32,987 bases of DNA from Oscillospiraceae bacterium (GCA_015065685.1 SVPU01000017.1:1-32987), one strand, 5' to 3'; counted from the first letter of the stretch, positions 15,932 through 25,018 are shown. Numbers and translations: made by a program. Notes: generated by a model not told the origin, from the sequence alone.

Positions 15932-15965
15932 ATTATGTGTGGTAAGAAAACATAATTCCCCCACA
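15932..15965 (-). promoter_or_regulatory. Candidate L13 leader with competing helices
   Basis: In the rplM leader, read on the minus strand, TGTGG (15961-15965) can pair with CCACA (15938-15942), and ATTATG (15951-15956) with CATAAT (15932-15937). The order is a-b-a'-b', so the helices interleave and would be a pseudoknot or mutually exclusive hairpins just before the ribosome binding site. L13 autoregulatory leaders are known in low-GC Gram-positives; I cannot confirm a match to that family. Confidence 0.35.
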
Positions 15966-15977
15966 GCCAGCTTGAAT

Positions 15978-16006
15978 ATCATACCACAAGCAAAACACAA
16001 AGTCAA
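15978..16006 (-). promoter_or_regulatory. Strong sigma-A promoter of rplM-rpsI
   Basis: On the minus strand TTGACT (16001-16006) and TATGAT (15978-15983) are spaced by 17 bases. The start site should be near 15971. Confidence 0.85.
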
Positions 16007-16009
16007 CAC

Positions 16010-16150
16010 TATTTTTTCAAAATTTTAATTTAAAGTTTGTAATCTCCTGTTTTCTCCGCTTTTCTCGCGTTTTCGCCTAATTTTCTCACTTATTATTTTT
16101 AAATTTTTGTTGTTGTGGAATAAAAAAGAGTGTGTAAAGTGAATGGATAA
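16010..16150. other. Gene-free spacer between the rplM promoter and the U32 operon terminator
   Basis: The 340-base gap between rplM and the U32 gene holds the rplM leader and promoter (15932-16006) and the terminator at 16152-16189. The stretch in between is T-rich on the plus strand, with repeated TTTTC-type runs. I see no open frame with a ribosome binding site, RNA gene or repeat in it. Confidence 0.6.
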
Positions 16151-16151
16151 A

Positions 16152-16189
16152 AAGAAAAACTCCCGTCCTCACAAGAGAATGGGAGTTTT
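16152..16189 (-). terminator. Terminator of the thyX-to-U32 operon
   Basis: On the minus strand AAAACTCCC (16181-16189) pairs with GGGAGTTTT (16156-16164) around a 16-base loop, followed by TCTTTTTATC. It lies about 60 bases beyond the stop of the U32 gene. Confidence 0.8.
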
Positions 16190-16250
16190 GACGGGGTACA
16201 CTCACAGTACCACTCGAAAATTTACAGTTTCAAAATTATATTTCGGCTTT

Positions 16251-17486
16251 TTATACCGTTTCCATTCTAAGCAAAGCACCTGATTTTATAGGTCTTTCGA
16301 ATGGAATTTTAATTATGCTCATCGGGTGGGGTGCCGAATCTATTGGGTTATTCTTTTCATCAAACAACTCATCCGCCACCAATGTAAAGGGAGCCGACTT
16401 TGGCTCAAGGCAATCAAATTTTTGACCCCTTAAAAATTTATTTTTAAGTATTGCCGTAACCATGCCATTTTCATAGCCCGTTACAATTGCCGCAACCGAA
16501 TAATCCCTCACATATCCCGCATTAGCATAGGTTTGAGCACCGTTTGGCTGACCCAAATAAAATCCCGTTGAATAGGTTCTGTGGCTTATTTTATTAAGCT
16601 CCTCCATTACCCAAGCGGGACATTTCCATTCGCCATTATAATCCAAAAGGCTATCAAGCGCGCCGCGGTAGGCATTGGTTACAACCGCAGTATAATAGTG
16701 GGACTTTGCTCTGCCCTCAAGCTTAATGCTATCTACCCCTGCGGCAGCCATTTTATCGAGATGCTCTGCCATACACATATCATTAGCATTAAGAATATAA
16801 GTGCCTTTATCGGTTTCGGTGATGTCAAAATACTGTCCCGGGCGTTTTTCCTCCATAAGAGAATAACTCCATCGGCAAGACTGTGCGCAGTCTCCCCTAT
16901 TGGCATCTCGGCCCGTCATATAACTCGAAAGCAGACATCTCGCCGAGAATGACACACACATTGCACCGTGAGCAAAGGCTTCTATCTCTAAATCTCTTGG
17001 CGTTTTCGCTCTGATTTCTGCAATTTCATCAAGCGATAGCTCACGCGCAACAACGATTCTTTTTGCGCCGAAATCATAAAATGCGCGCGCGGTTTCATAG
17101 TTGCAAATGCCCGACTGCACAGATATGTGCAAATCACAATTAGGTGCATATTTTTTCACAAGTGTCATTGTTCCGATGTCCGAAGCAATTATTGCATCTG
17201 CACCCAATGAATCAATCATTTCCAAAAATGCGGGAAGTCTTGGCATTTCGCTGTTGTGCGGAATTGTGTTGCAGGTTATATGCACCTTAACTCCGTTTTT
17301 GTGGGCATATTCAATGCCCTCTTTTAAATCCGCCTCGCCAAAATTAGTGGCGGCAGTTCGCATTCCAAACTCTTCCCCCGCAAGATAAACCGCATCGGCG
17401 CCGTAATCAACCGCCGCCTTAAGCCTTGTTAAATCGCCCGCAGGGCTTAAAAGCTCGGGAATGCTTTCATTAGTCAAAATATTCAT
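16251..17486 (-). CDS. Peptidase U32 family protein (tRNA/rRNA hydroxylation type)
   Basis: The 411-residue protein carries the U32 signature IEAFAHGAMCVSFSARCLLSSY with C177 and C184, plus C200 and C204 in the NRGDCAQSCRW segment; four such Cys bind an iron-sulfur cluster in characterised members. The N-terminal part has the TIM-barrel-like ELLSPAGDLTRLKAAVDYGADAVYLAG. Although named as peptidases or collagenases, E. coli YegQ (TrhP) and RlhA and B. subtilis YrrN/YrrO are RNA hydroxylation factors using prephenate-derived chemistry. The position directly behind mltG (yrrL) matches the B. subtilis yrrL-yrrM-yrrN-yrrO order, favouring a TrhP-type role. It overlaps mltG by 17 bases. Confidence 0.9.
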   Translation of the reverse strand: MNILTNESIPELLSPAGDLTRLKAAVDYGADAVYLAGEEFGMRTAATNFGEADLKEGIEYAHKNGVKVHITCNTIPHNSEMPRLPAFLEMIDSLGADAIIASDIGTMTLVKKYAPNCDLHISVQSGICNYETARAFYDFGAKRIVVARELSLDEIAEIRAKTPRDLEIEAFAHGAMCVSFSARCLLSSYMTGRDANRGDCAQSCRWSYSLMEEKRPGQYFDITETDKGTYILNANDMCMAEHLDKMAAAGVDSIKLEGRAKSHYYTAVVTNAYRGALDSLLDYNGEWKCPAWVMEELNKISHRTYSTGFYLGQPNGAQTYANAGYVRDYSVAAIVTGYENGMVTAILKNKFLRGQKFDCLEPKSAPFTLVADELFDEKNNPIDSAPHPMSIIKIPFERPIKSGALLRMETV

Positions 17487-18690
17487 AAACCCAATTATTT
17501 CCCTGTTGTAACTGTTTTATTGTCTTTTGTTGTTCACTGTAGGTTTTGTGGTAATAGAATTTACCGTTGCTATCGGTAACAAAATAGAAATATCCATCCA
17601 TCTCGCTCGGATAAAGCGCCGCCTTAATAGCATCAATTCCGGGTGAGCAAAGCGGTCCCGGAGGCAGACCCTTTATTTTGTAGGTATCATATCTTCCGTC
17701 ATCTTTTTTATATGCTTTTCCATAATAGCAGGTTGGTGAAGAGCCTAGCGTTGCAAAATCATCGCTGTTTAATCTGTTATAAAAGATTGCCGCAACATTG
17801 GCCATTTCAGATGTGCTCTTTCCTGCTTCCATTTGAATGATTGAAGCCATTGTGAGAATTTCGTTCATAGAATAGCCCATTTCATCTGCTCTTTTAAACA
17901 TAGCATCGGTAATGCGCTTTTCACTTTCCCTTATCATACGCTCAACAACAAACTGTGCACATTCTTCGGAATCATAGGAATAAAAATCATAGGTTTCGGG
18001 GAAAAGATAACCCTCTAACTCATAATAGGTTTTGCCCACATTCACATTTTTAAGAAGCTTTGAATCATAATCAACCGTATCCAAAGCACTGAAGAAATCT
18101 GCCTTTGTGCAAACCCCCGCCTTTTCAAGCAAAGTTCCGATTCCGGGCACAGTAACATTCTCTCCGTTAACATTTTTAACATAATCCTTAATGCCTGTTC
18201 CCTCGGGAATGGTTACAGTTATGCTCTCGGCCTTTGCGCCCTCGTTTATAAGCATTTGCGCAATAGCCTCATAGCCCGCCTCGGTATTAAACTTATAATA
18301 ACCATATTTAAACTGACTGTCATACCCTTTGAGTTTGCTGTAAAGTCTGAAGAAAATCGGAATTTTAACCGAGCCTGTTTCTTCTAACTTCTCTGCAATA
18401 ACCGATGCAGGAGTGCCCATTTCTATCTGCATTTCGCAGTCTTCACCTCTGCCAAAACCTATACCCGTGAAATCAGCACCGGCATAGATTATACCAAAAG
18501 CAAGTCCTACAGAGACAACAACAATAGAGACAATCCATATCACGCTTTTTATGGCCGAACCGCTCTTTTTCTTTTTTCTTTTCTTCTTATCTTTTAAAAA
18601 CTCTTCATTTTCATCCAACGCAAAACCTTTACCGATGATAAAATCATCATCATTTTCATTGCCCTGAAAATTCACATTGTTTTCGTTCAT
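17470..18690 (-). CDS. mltG: Endolytic transglycosylase MltG
   Basis: The 406-residue protein matches MltG/YceG, which cuts nascent peptidoglycan glycan strands at the membrane and sets their length. It has an acidic then very basic cytosolic N-terminus (1-45), one membrane segment (about 47-69), a LysM-like stretch around 85-165 and the YceG catalytic domain with YELEGYLFPETYDF and ASIIQMEAG. The E. coli motif in that last place is ASIVEKE; here Q replaces the first Glu and E288 is the remaining acid. ANVAAIFYNRL and the closing YHKTYSEQ are typical. It overlaps the U32 gene and starts 12 bases after the DJ-1 gene. Confidence 0.95.
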   Translation of the reverse strand: MNENNVNFQGNENDDDFIIGKGFALDENEEFLKDKKKRKKKKSGSAIKSVIWIVSIVVVSVGLAFGIIYAGADFTGIGFGRGEDCEMQIEMGTPASVIAEKLEETGSVKIPIFFRLYSKLKGYDSQFKYGYYKFNTEAGYEAIAQMLINEGAKAESITVTIPEGTGIKDYVKNVNGENVTVPGIGTLLEKAGVCTKADFFSALDTVDYDSKLLKNVNVGKTYYELEGYLFPETYDFYSYDSEECAQFVVERMIRESEKRITDAMFKRADEMGYSMNEILTMASIIQMEAGKSTSEMANVAAIFYNRLNSDDFATLGSSPTCYYGKAYKKDDGRYDTYKIKGLPPGPLCSPGIDAIKAALYPSEMDGYFYFVTDSNGKFYYHKTYSEQQKTIKQLQQGNNWVYEYFD

Positions 18691-18702
18691 TTTTTAGTCC
18701 TT

Positions 18703-19242
18703 TCAAATGTATCTCATTTGTTTTTTCAATAATTCTGCACACTCTTTACTTTTGAGTTTTTCTAAAATTGCAAATCCAAACTCAAACGCTGCGCCCGCGC
18801 CGTATGCGGTCACAATATTTTCGCAAACTTCCACTTTCTCCTGTGAAACAACAGCGCCCAAAAGTTCTTTTTCAAAGCCACAAAAGCAGGTGGCTTTCTT
18901 GCCAACTAATAAATTTTTATGGCCCAAAATACTCGGTGCCGCACAAATTGCGGCTAAAAGTAATTTTTCTTTATCGGCAAAATCAATAAAATTTTGCACA
19001 GTTTCGCTTTTTTCAAGATTTATTGTGCCGGGCATTCCGCCGGGAAGTATAACCGCTTCTAAATTTTCGGTTGTCGCTTCGGTATCAATAAGGTCGCACT
19101 CAATCTTTATTTTGTGTGAGCCTTCAATAACTTTAGCACCAATACCAACAGTTTTAACCTTGATATCCGCTCTTCTTAATATATCAAGCGGAACTAATGC
19201 TTCGCATTCTTCGAAGCCTTCTGCCAAAAATATATAAACCAT
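18703..19242 (-). CDS. DJ-1/PfpI family protein (ThiJ/YajL-like)
   Basis: The 179-residue protein is a DJ-1 superfamily member. The nucleophile elbow AAICAAP places the reactive Cys at C100, and GFEECEALVPLDILRRA gives the partner Glu at E14, the DJ-1/YajL arrangement. LEAVILPGGMPG and the closing EKLKSKECAELL are also typical. Members act as glyoxalase or proposed deglycase enzymes or as redox sensors; which applies here cannot be seen. It starts two bases after the tmk stop, so it is in the thyX operon. Confidence 0.92.
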   Translation of the reverse strand: MVYIFLAEGFEECEALVPLDILRRADIKVKTVGIGAKVIEGSHKIKIECDLIDTEATTENLEAVILPGGMPGTINLEKSETVQNFIDFADKEKLLLAAICAAPSILGHKNLLVGKKATCFCGFEKELLGAVVSQEKVEVCENIVTAYGAGAAFEFGFAILEKLKSKECAELLKKQMRYI

Positions 19243-19244
19243 TT

Positions 19245-19916
19245 TTATTCTCCATCATATATTTTGAGAACTTCTTTTAAAATATCCTCTGCTATATCAT
19301 CAAGGCTTCTCGCCTCTCCGCTTTTTGCGCAAGAAATGGTTGTCCATCCCGAATAATTTGCTGTGAAAACCGCAGCCTTTCTGCAATTATTAAGATATTC
19401 GGTATCACTTTCGTGAATATCTTTTTTGCTCTCATCACCCTCATAACGTTTAGAAAGTAATTTCTGTGAAACCTCAATAGGCATATCGAGGAAAATCACC
19501 TTATCAGGTTTTGGAATTCCGATTTTGTTATATTCGAAATCATACAGCCAATCGAGATAATCTTCCCATTCATCTGCGCTTAATTTTGATGCTTGGTGAA
19601 TCGCATTAGAGGTTGTATATCTTCCCGAAACCACCGTTCCGCCGTTGTTATAATATTCTCCCCATTTTGCTTTGAAAGAAGCGTATCTGTCAACCGCATA
19701 GAAAACCGAGGCGGCATAAGCGTTAACATCACCCGGTTTTTTACCGAACTCACCGCCTAAATACATCTTAACCAAACTGCTTGAAGGGCTTTCATAGTCG
19801 GGAAAAGAAACACTTCTGCAATCGATGTTCAATTTCTCAAGATTAGCCTTTAACAGTTCTAACTGGGTGGACTTTCCGCTACCGTCAAGCCCCTCTATAA
19901 CTATAAGTTTACCCAT
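19245..19916 (-). CDS. tmk: Thymidylate kinase
   Basis: The 223-residue protein phosphorylates dTMP to dTDP. The P-loop is GLDGSGKST (9-17); the DRY-type motif appears as [12 protein letters not shown], where the Asp is replaced by Gly; and [28 protein letters not shown] forms the LID region. The sequence is of the divergent clostridial dTMP-kinase type, slightly longer than E. coli Tmk (213). The gene overlaps the end of thyX by 8 bases, placing two consecutive dTMP pathway steps in one translationally coupled pair. Confidence 0.92.
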   Translation of the reverse strand: MGKLIVIEGLDGSGKSTQLELLKANLEKLNIDCRSVSFPDYESPSSSLVKMYLGGEFGKKPGDVNAYAASVFYAVDRYASFKAKWGEYYNNGGTVVSGRYTTSNAIHQASKLSADEWEDYLDWLYDFEYNKIGIPKPDKVIFLDMPIEVSQKLLSKRYEGDESKKDIHESDTEYLNNCRKAAVFTANYSGWTTISCAKSGEARSLDDIAEDILKEVLKIYDGE

Positions 19917-20682
19917 TATTTTTCAGTCTCCTGTAAAACTCTTTCATTTCTTTTGCTTTTCCGCAGGACATTTTACCCTCAGGACACGGACCGCTAACAC
20001 AAGACGGTCCCGCATTTTTGAAAAGGTTAGGCGCTACTGCTGATACCAATTCGAGCATCTGGTTAGCAATATCCTGAATTTCCCACTGTGCTCTTGCGCA
20101 ACAACGGTGTCTGAAGAAATTATGTAAAGAACGGGCATTCATTGTCATAACCATTTGGGTTTCACAAGCGTTAGGCAAAACAAAACGCGCATCTTCTATT
20201 GCTTTTTTCTCTGCCATACGGGTTGCCGTTTTTTCATCTTTTCCCTCTGCCATAAAGGTTTTGATGTGCTTATTCTTTAAAATTTCTGCCAAACGGTCAT
20301 ACCGCCTTTGGTCTTCTGCCATAATCTCTTTGTAAATTTCCAAAGCCTCAGGCTCTGCTTCTATTTCGGGGGGAGTTACATATTCAAAAGCGCCCTCTCT
20401 GACATATCTCTGGCTCTTGACCGAGAAAGATGCCATTCTGTGTCTTGTTATCTGCGCCAATAAAGCACGCGAAACGCCCTCAATACCAAAAGTGAAACTT
20501 GCATGTTCAATAGGACTTTCATGTCCAATTTTAGAAAGCATTTCAACAAATGAAGCCGCCTTTTCATTGGTTAAATTTTCATTTAGTTCACTTATGGTTG
20601 AACTGCTGTAACAAAGTTTTGCTGCAGCCGCAACAGTATGCTCAGGATTTGGGGTGTGTGCTAATAAATAAACCTTAGGCAT
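19909..20682 (-). CDS. thyX: Flavin-dependent thymidylate synthase ThyX
   Basis: The 257-residue protein makes dTMP from dUMP using FAD and methylenetetrahydrofolate. The ThyX motif is [14 protein letters not shown] (R80-Y93), and the second nucleotide site is [22 protein letters not shown] Cys-rich C-terminal tail ([15 protein letters not shown]) extends beyond the catalytic core; similar tails occur in other clostridial ThyX and may bind metal. It is the first gene of its operon, with AAAGGGAG before ATG and a consensus-like promoter. Having ThyX in place of ThyA saves reduced folate and is common in anaerobes. Confidence 0.96.
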   Translation of the reverse strand: MPKVYLLAHTPNPEHTVAAAAKLCYSSSTISELNENLTNEKAASFVEMLSKIGHESPIEHASFTFGIEGVSRALLAQITRHRMASFSVKSQRYVREGAFEYVTPPEIEAEPEALEIYKEIMAEDQRRYDRLAEILKNKHIKTFMAEGKDEKTATRMAEKKAIEDARFVLPNACETQMVMTMNARSLHNFFRHRCCARAQWEIQDIANQMLELVSAVAPNLFKNAGPSCVSGPCPEGKMSCGKAKEMKEFYRRLKNNG

Positions 20683-20717
20683 AACATTAACTCCCTTTAT
20701 TTTTCATATTCAAATTG

Positions 20718-20746
20718 ATTATACCAAAAACAATTAAAAGATTCAA
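20718..20746 (-). promoter_or_regulatory. Sigma-A promoter of the thyX operon
   Basis: On the minus strand TTGAAT (20741-20746) and a perfect TATAAT (20718-20723) are spaced by 17 bases, 35 bases before the thyX start codon. Confidence 0.85.
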
Positions 20747-20829
20747 CCTTTAAATAACTTTTAAAAGACTAAATTCAAGACTTTAAGTCAATAATTATAT
20801 TTAGACAAAACATATTTAAGGGTGATAAA

Positions 20830-22434
20830 TTGAACAATCATATTTTATTTTTTAAAACCTTTTCCAAAAGAAGTGCGATTTGCTTTTTTGTTATTTGTTT
20901 TTTGTTTTTAATCAGTATTCTGAGAATTGCAAAAATAGTATCGAACGATTTAACTACTGCCCAAACATATCAAAACAGATTAAACTTGAGCGTTGGTAAA
21001 CAGCGCGGAACCATATTTGACTGCAACAATATTCCGCTCACCAACAAATCCAAAAAAATAATTGCTGCCGTTTCGCCAACTCCTCGTGCAATAACTGCAA
21101 TCAGCCACATTTTAGAGGGTGATGAATTAGAGGCGGTGCTTTCGGCTTTAAAACACGAAAAGCCCGTACTTTGCGAAGTACCCGAATTTATTGATTGCGA
21201 TGGTATTGTCTGCACCGAAGTTTATGAACATTCAGAACAAGATAATGTCACCCACATTATCGGTTACACAGATAATGATTTGAACGGAATGTCGGGTATT
21301 GAATATGCTTACAACGATATATTAACCATTAAAGATGAGATTTGCTTTTTATATGAATGTGACGGCAAAGGAAAACTGCTTGAGGGGTTAGAGCCAACTG
21401 TGATTAACAGTTCTGCGGCGGCATCAAACGGGGTTATCACCACATTGGATATTAATATCCAATCCATTACGGAAACAGTGAGTGAAAATATCGAAAAAGG
21501 TGCAATAATTGTTGCCGATGCAAAATCAGGCAAAATAAGAGCCTGTGTCAGCCGACCGACTTTTAATACCGACCAAATATCCGAAATTTTAAACAGCGAA
21601 GAAGCGCCGCTTTTAAACCGTGCGATAAACGCTTATAATGTCGGTTCTGTTTTTAAACCCTGTGTGGCTATTGCGGGTATTGAATCAAATCTTGATAACT
21701 ACTGTTATACCTGCACGGGAAAAACAGAAATTATAGACCGTTTTTTTAAATGCCATATGTTAAGCGGCCACGGGTTTATGAACCTGAGAACTGCAATTGC
21801 CAACTCTTGCAACACTTATTTTTATAACTACGCAATAAAAATCGGAAGCGGAAAAATCCACAGCACCGCCACCAATCTTCGTTTTGGAAAACCCCTTAAA
21901 TTATGTGACGGAATATACACTTCTTCAGGCAATTTGCCGAGTGAAGTTTCCCTTAGAAATGATGCTTATCTCGCCAATTTTAGCATAGGTCAGGGCGAAT
22001 TGCTTCTCTCCCCTGTTTCAATGCTCACTCTTTACTGTGCAATAGCCTCGGACGGCAGTTACTCCGTTCCGTCTATTGTGGAAGGTACCGTAAAAAACGG
22101 AGGTTTCGAAAAATATGAAAGTTCCTCCCCCACACGAGTAATGAATAAAGAAACTGCGGCAATGTTAAGGGATTATTTGAAAAGTGTTTTATCGGAAGGT
22201 ACGGGCGAAAGCGCAAGGCCCAAAACCGTTTCGGCCGCAGGAAAAACCGCTACTGCGCAAACAGGAAAATATGTAAACGGAGTGGAAATTTGCCAGGGGT
22301 GGTTTTGCGGATTCTTCCCCGCCGAAAACCCCGAATATGTAATTATTGTTTTTTCCGAAGACACATCAAAGCAAAAACTTTCGTGCTCCGAGGTTTTTAG
22401 TTTTCTCGCCGATAAAATAAATTTTATAAAATGA
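20830..22434 (+). CDS. Class B penicillin-binding protein (PBP2/SpoVD-type transpeptidase)
   Basis: The 534-residue protein is a membrane-anchored peptidoglycan transpeptidase. It has one N-terminal membrane segment (about 17-33), then the RGTIFDCNNIPL dimerisation-domain motif, and catalytic motifs S273-VF-K276 (SxxK), S326-C-N328 (SxN) and K472-T-A474. The last is KTG in nearly all PBPs; here the Gly is Ala (KTATAQTG). The start is TTG at 20830 with AAGGGTG upstream; no ATG is suitably placed. At 534 residues it is short for a PBP2 and lacks PASTA domains, similar to small Firmicutes copies linked to sporulation or elongation. It is a single gene, divergent from thyX; no convincing promoter or terminator is visible. 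Confidence 0.9.
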   Translation: MNNHILFFKTFSKRSAICFFVICFLFLISILRIAKIVSNDLTTAQTYQNRLNLSVGKQRGTIFDCNNIPLTNKSKKIIAAVSPTPRAITAISHILEGDELEAVLSALKHEKPVLCEVPEFIDCDGIVCTEVYEHSEQDNVTHIIGYTDNDLNGMSGIEYAYNDILTIKDEICFLYECDGKGKLLEGLEPTVINSSAAASNGVITTLDINIQSITETVSENIEKGAIIVADAKSGKIRACVSRPTFNTDQISEILNSEEAPLLNRAINAYNVGSVFKPCVAIAGIESNLDNYCYTCTGKTEIIDRFFKCHMLSGHGFMNLRTAIANSCNTYFYNYAIKIGSGKIHSTATNLRFGKPLKLCDGIYTSSGNLPSEVSLRNDAYLANFSIGQGELLLSPVSMLTLYCAIASDGSYSVPSIVEGTVKNGGFEKYESSSPTRVMNKETAAMLRDYLKSVLSEGTGESARPKTVSAAGKTATAQTGKYVNGVEICQGWFCGFFPAENPEYVIIVFSEDTSKQKLSCSEVFSFLADKINFIK

Positions 22435-22509
22435 TTTTTTAACTTTATTCACTAATTTCGCCGTTTTTTTGACTCCATTAGCAGATTTTCAGAATCACTC
22501 TTTTTTTAA

Positions 22510-22538
22510 TTGACAACAAGAATTTACTATGCTAAACT
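22510..22538 (+). promoter_or_regulatory. Promoter of GRE2
   Basis: A perfect -35 TTGACA (22510-22515) and TAAACT (22533-22538) are spaced by 17 bases. The -10 and following bases (TAAACTCAAAATGAA) match those of the GRE3 promoter at 14 of 15 positions. Confidence 0.8.
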
Positions 22539-22595
22539 CAAAATGAAAGATAATATCTATAATTTATATTTTTCTAATTAAAAGGAGTTGATTTA

Positions 22596-24776
22596 ATGTT
22601 TGAATTTAAAACAAAATTAGAGCCTTTCGGCCGCGGATTTGTTAACTGCGAAAGTGAAAACAAAGCAGTAAAAATCAGTGCGGGTCTTATAAATTGCGCA
22701 AAGGAACTCCCACTAAACATTGACCTTAACAACGGTATGCCCGAGTTTAATATTTCTTCTCAGGCGTTTTCCTTTTCATTCGGCAACAGCGTGACCTGTA
22801 ATTCGGGACTACTCAATGAAATTATAGATAAAACCCCCGAAGAAAAAGATGAGTTACTGCTCATAAAGGAAAAAATGTGGCCATATCTCAAACACGAAAC
22901 AGAACTTTGGGACTGCTTTACAAAGCGCCAGAGCGAGCACGAAAAAGCAATGGATATCTGGGCAGGATATTGGATGGGTCACTGTGTTCCCAAATATGCC
23001 GATATCGCTATCCACGGAACAGACGGTTACAGAGCAAAGGTTGAAAAATACAGAAAAATCAACCCAGGCAAAGATGATTTTTATGATTCCATAAATCTGC
23101 TTATGGATGCCATTGATATTTTCGGTGAGCGTTTTTACCACCTTGCAGATGAAATGCTTAAAACGGAAACCGAAGAAAAGCATATCGAAATTCTTGAGAC
23201 CATCAAGCACACCTTCTCCCACGCTCCGAAGAAACCTTGTAAAGACTTTGCCGAGGCGGTTATTGTGTTCTTTATGATGTTCCAGATTGACGGATGCGAT
23301 TCTCCCGGACATTTCGACCAGTATATGTATGATTTCTGGAAAGTAACTGACCAAACACAAGCCAAAAAATACTTGAGATACCTTTGGGATGCATTCTTTA
23401 AACTCGGCAATATTATGAACCTTTGTATTTCAGGCTCGGATGAAAACTGGAATGATATTTCAAACGACCTCACCTATGCAATTCTTGAAGTTACCGCCGA
23501 AACTGCATACAATACCCCTAACCTTACAATGCGTTGCCACCGCAACACACCCGATAAGTTGTTGCAAGCGGCACACAAGTCCATTGGAACAGGCTGTGGT
23601 TTGCCCGTTCTTTACAATGATGAGGCAGTGTGTCCCGCCCTTGAGAGTCTGGGAATTCCAAGTGCAGATGCTCACCGTTATGTTATGAACGGATGTAATC
23701 AGATTGATATTCAGGGCAAGAGCCATATGGGTCTTGAAGATGGTGAAGTATGCCTTGCAAAATCCATTGAATATACCCTTTTCAATGGTTATTCGCCTTA
23801 TATGAAAAAGGAATTGGCTCTGAAAACCGGTGACCCTACTGAGTTTAAAACCTACGATGAATTTTATGCGGCAGTAATCAAGCAAATTGATTATCTTATT
23901 GATACTGCAACAAGCAAATCAAATTCTGCACAGAAACTGTTTGCAAAAGAGGCGCCAAACCCCTTCCGCTCAGCCTTTATCGAGGGTTGTATCGAAAAGG
24001 GTCTTGACTATAAGCAGGGCGGTCCGCTTTATGGCCACGGACAGATTTTAGCAGAGGCCATTGCCGAAACGGTTGACTCTCTTGCGGTTATAAAGAAATA
24101 TGTTTATGAAGAAAAGCGTTTCACAATGGCAGAACTCGTAGATGCCCTTTCAAAAGACTTCGAGGGTTACGAAGATTTGTATCATTTCCTTAAAAATAAT
24201 GACCTCAAGTTTGGCAACGATATTGATTATGTTGATGAAATTGCCAAAGGTGTTGTTGACCATTACAACAGTTACCTCAAAACTATTCCTACATATCGCG
24301 GCGGTTATTTCACAGGCGGTTGTTCGCCTTTTAACCGTTCTGCACGATATGCCAAAACTATCGGCGCATTACCCAACGGCAAAAAGAAGGACGATTATGT
24401 TATTGGCGATTCAATCGGCTGTACACCGGGCAAGGATGTCAACGGCCCCACTGCGCTAATGAATTCTTGCCTTAAATTTGACCATACCCTTCCCGCAAGC
24501 GGATTTATCCTGAATCTCAAATTTGACAAGGAAATGTTTAACACAGATGCGGGCAAAGACGGTTTTGCCGCCATTTGCCGTTCTTATTTCGGACAAAAAG
24601 GTCAACAACTCACAATCACCGTTGTATCTCTCGAAGATTTGCTTGATGCTAAGGTTAACCCGCAAAATCATCAAAATCTTATTGTTCGTATCGGTGGCTA
24701 CAGTGCTCGTTTTATCGACCTTACCCCCGAACTTCAGGACAATGTTATAGCAAGAACAAGCCACACTACAATGTAA
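22596..24776 (+). CDS. Glycyl radical enzyme of unknown substrate (GRE2, GCNQ active site)
   Basis: The 726-residue protein has the C-terminal radical loop RIGGYSARFIDL with the radical Gly at G701 and an active-site Cys C367 in VMNGCNQIDIQGKSH. The residue two after the Cys is Gln369, not the Glu of dehydratase-type GREs, and there is no second Cys beside it as in PFL. It is shorter than most GREs (about 760-850) and its N-terminus (MFEFKTKLEPFGRGF) is not a typical one. AAAGGAG precedes the ATG. It has its own promoter and a terminator after it, with no activase of its own, so it likely relies on the activase behind GRE3. It is a close paralogue of GRE3, same length, roughly 80-85% identical by eye. 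Confidence 0.92.
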   Translation: MFEFKTKLEPFGRGFVNCESENKAVKISAGLINCAKELPLNIDLNNGMPEFNISSQAFSFSFGNSVTCNSGLLNEIIDKTPEEKDELLLIKEKMWPYLKHETELWDCFTKRQSEHEKAMDIWAGYWMGHCVPKYADIAIHGTDGYRAKVEKYRKINPGKDDFYDSINLLMDAIDIFGERFYHLADEMLKTETEEKHIEILETIKHTFSHAPKKPCKDFAEAVIVFFMMFQIDGCDSPGHFDQYMYDFWKVTDQTQAKKYLRYLWDAFFKLGNIMNLCISGSDENWNDISNDLTYAILEVTAETAYNTPNLTMRCHRNTPDKLLQAAHKSIGTGCGLPVLYNDEAVCPALESLGIPSADAHRYVMNGCNQIDIQGKSHMGLEDGEVCLAKSIEYTLFNGYSPYMKKELALKTGDPTEFKTYDEFYAAVIKQIDYLIDTATSKSNSAQKLFAKEAPNPFRSAFIEGCIEKGLDYKQGGPLYGHGQILAEAIAETVDSLAVIKKYVYEEKRFTMAELVDALSKDFEGYEDLYHFLKNNDLKFGNDIDYVDEIAKGVVDHYNSYLKTIPTYRGGYFTGGCSPFNRSARYAKTIGALPNGKKKDDYVIGDSIGCTPGKDVNGPTALMNSCLKFDHTLPASGFILNLKFDKEMFNTDAGKDGFAAICRSYFGQKGQQLTITVVSLEDLLDAKVNPQNHQNLIVRIGGYSARFIDLTPELQDNVIARTSHTTM

Positions 24777-24875
24777 AATCTTCTGCAAAAGCATATTTTA
24801 GCATTGGTTTTTAGGTTGGATTTTTATAACTATATTTACCTTTTTCCAAAATTTTAAAACTGTATTATCTTCTTT

Positions 24876-24905
24876 TGAAAGCAGCCCTGTTTAAGGGCTG
24901 TTTTT
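24876..24905 (+). terminator. Terminator between GRE2 and GRE3
   Basis: CAGCCCT (24882-24888) pairs with AGGGCTG (24894-24900) around a 5-base loop, followed by TTTTT. The GRE3 -35 starts three bases later, so terminator and next promoter abut. Confidence 0.85.
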
Positions 24906-24907
24906 AA

Positions 24908-24936
24908 TTGACTTTTATTTTCCGTTGTGTTAAACT
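24908..24936 (+). promoter_or_regulatory. Promoter of GRE3
   Basis: TTGACT (24908-24913) and TAAACT (24931-24936) are spaced by 17 bases, the same layout as the GRE2 promoter, followed by CAAAGTGAA. Confidence 0.78.
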
Positions 24937-25018
24937 CAAAGTGAACAATGATAACTTTTTTATTGTTCAAAAACTGAAATATTCAGTATCACCTTTTCAG
25001 GAAAAGGAGTCGATTTTA

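Noticed and set aside
18707-19237. A 176-codon plus-strand open frame antisense to the DJ-1 gene
   Set aside because: It mirrors nearly the whole DJ-1 gene, has no ribosome binding site and a Ser/Pro-rich translation typical of an antisense shadow.
22854-23885. Minus-strand open frames inside GRE2 (also 25561-25896 in GRE3)
   Set aside because: They recur at matching places in both paralogues only because the GRE coding sequence is conserved; no start signals are seen.
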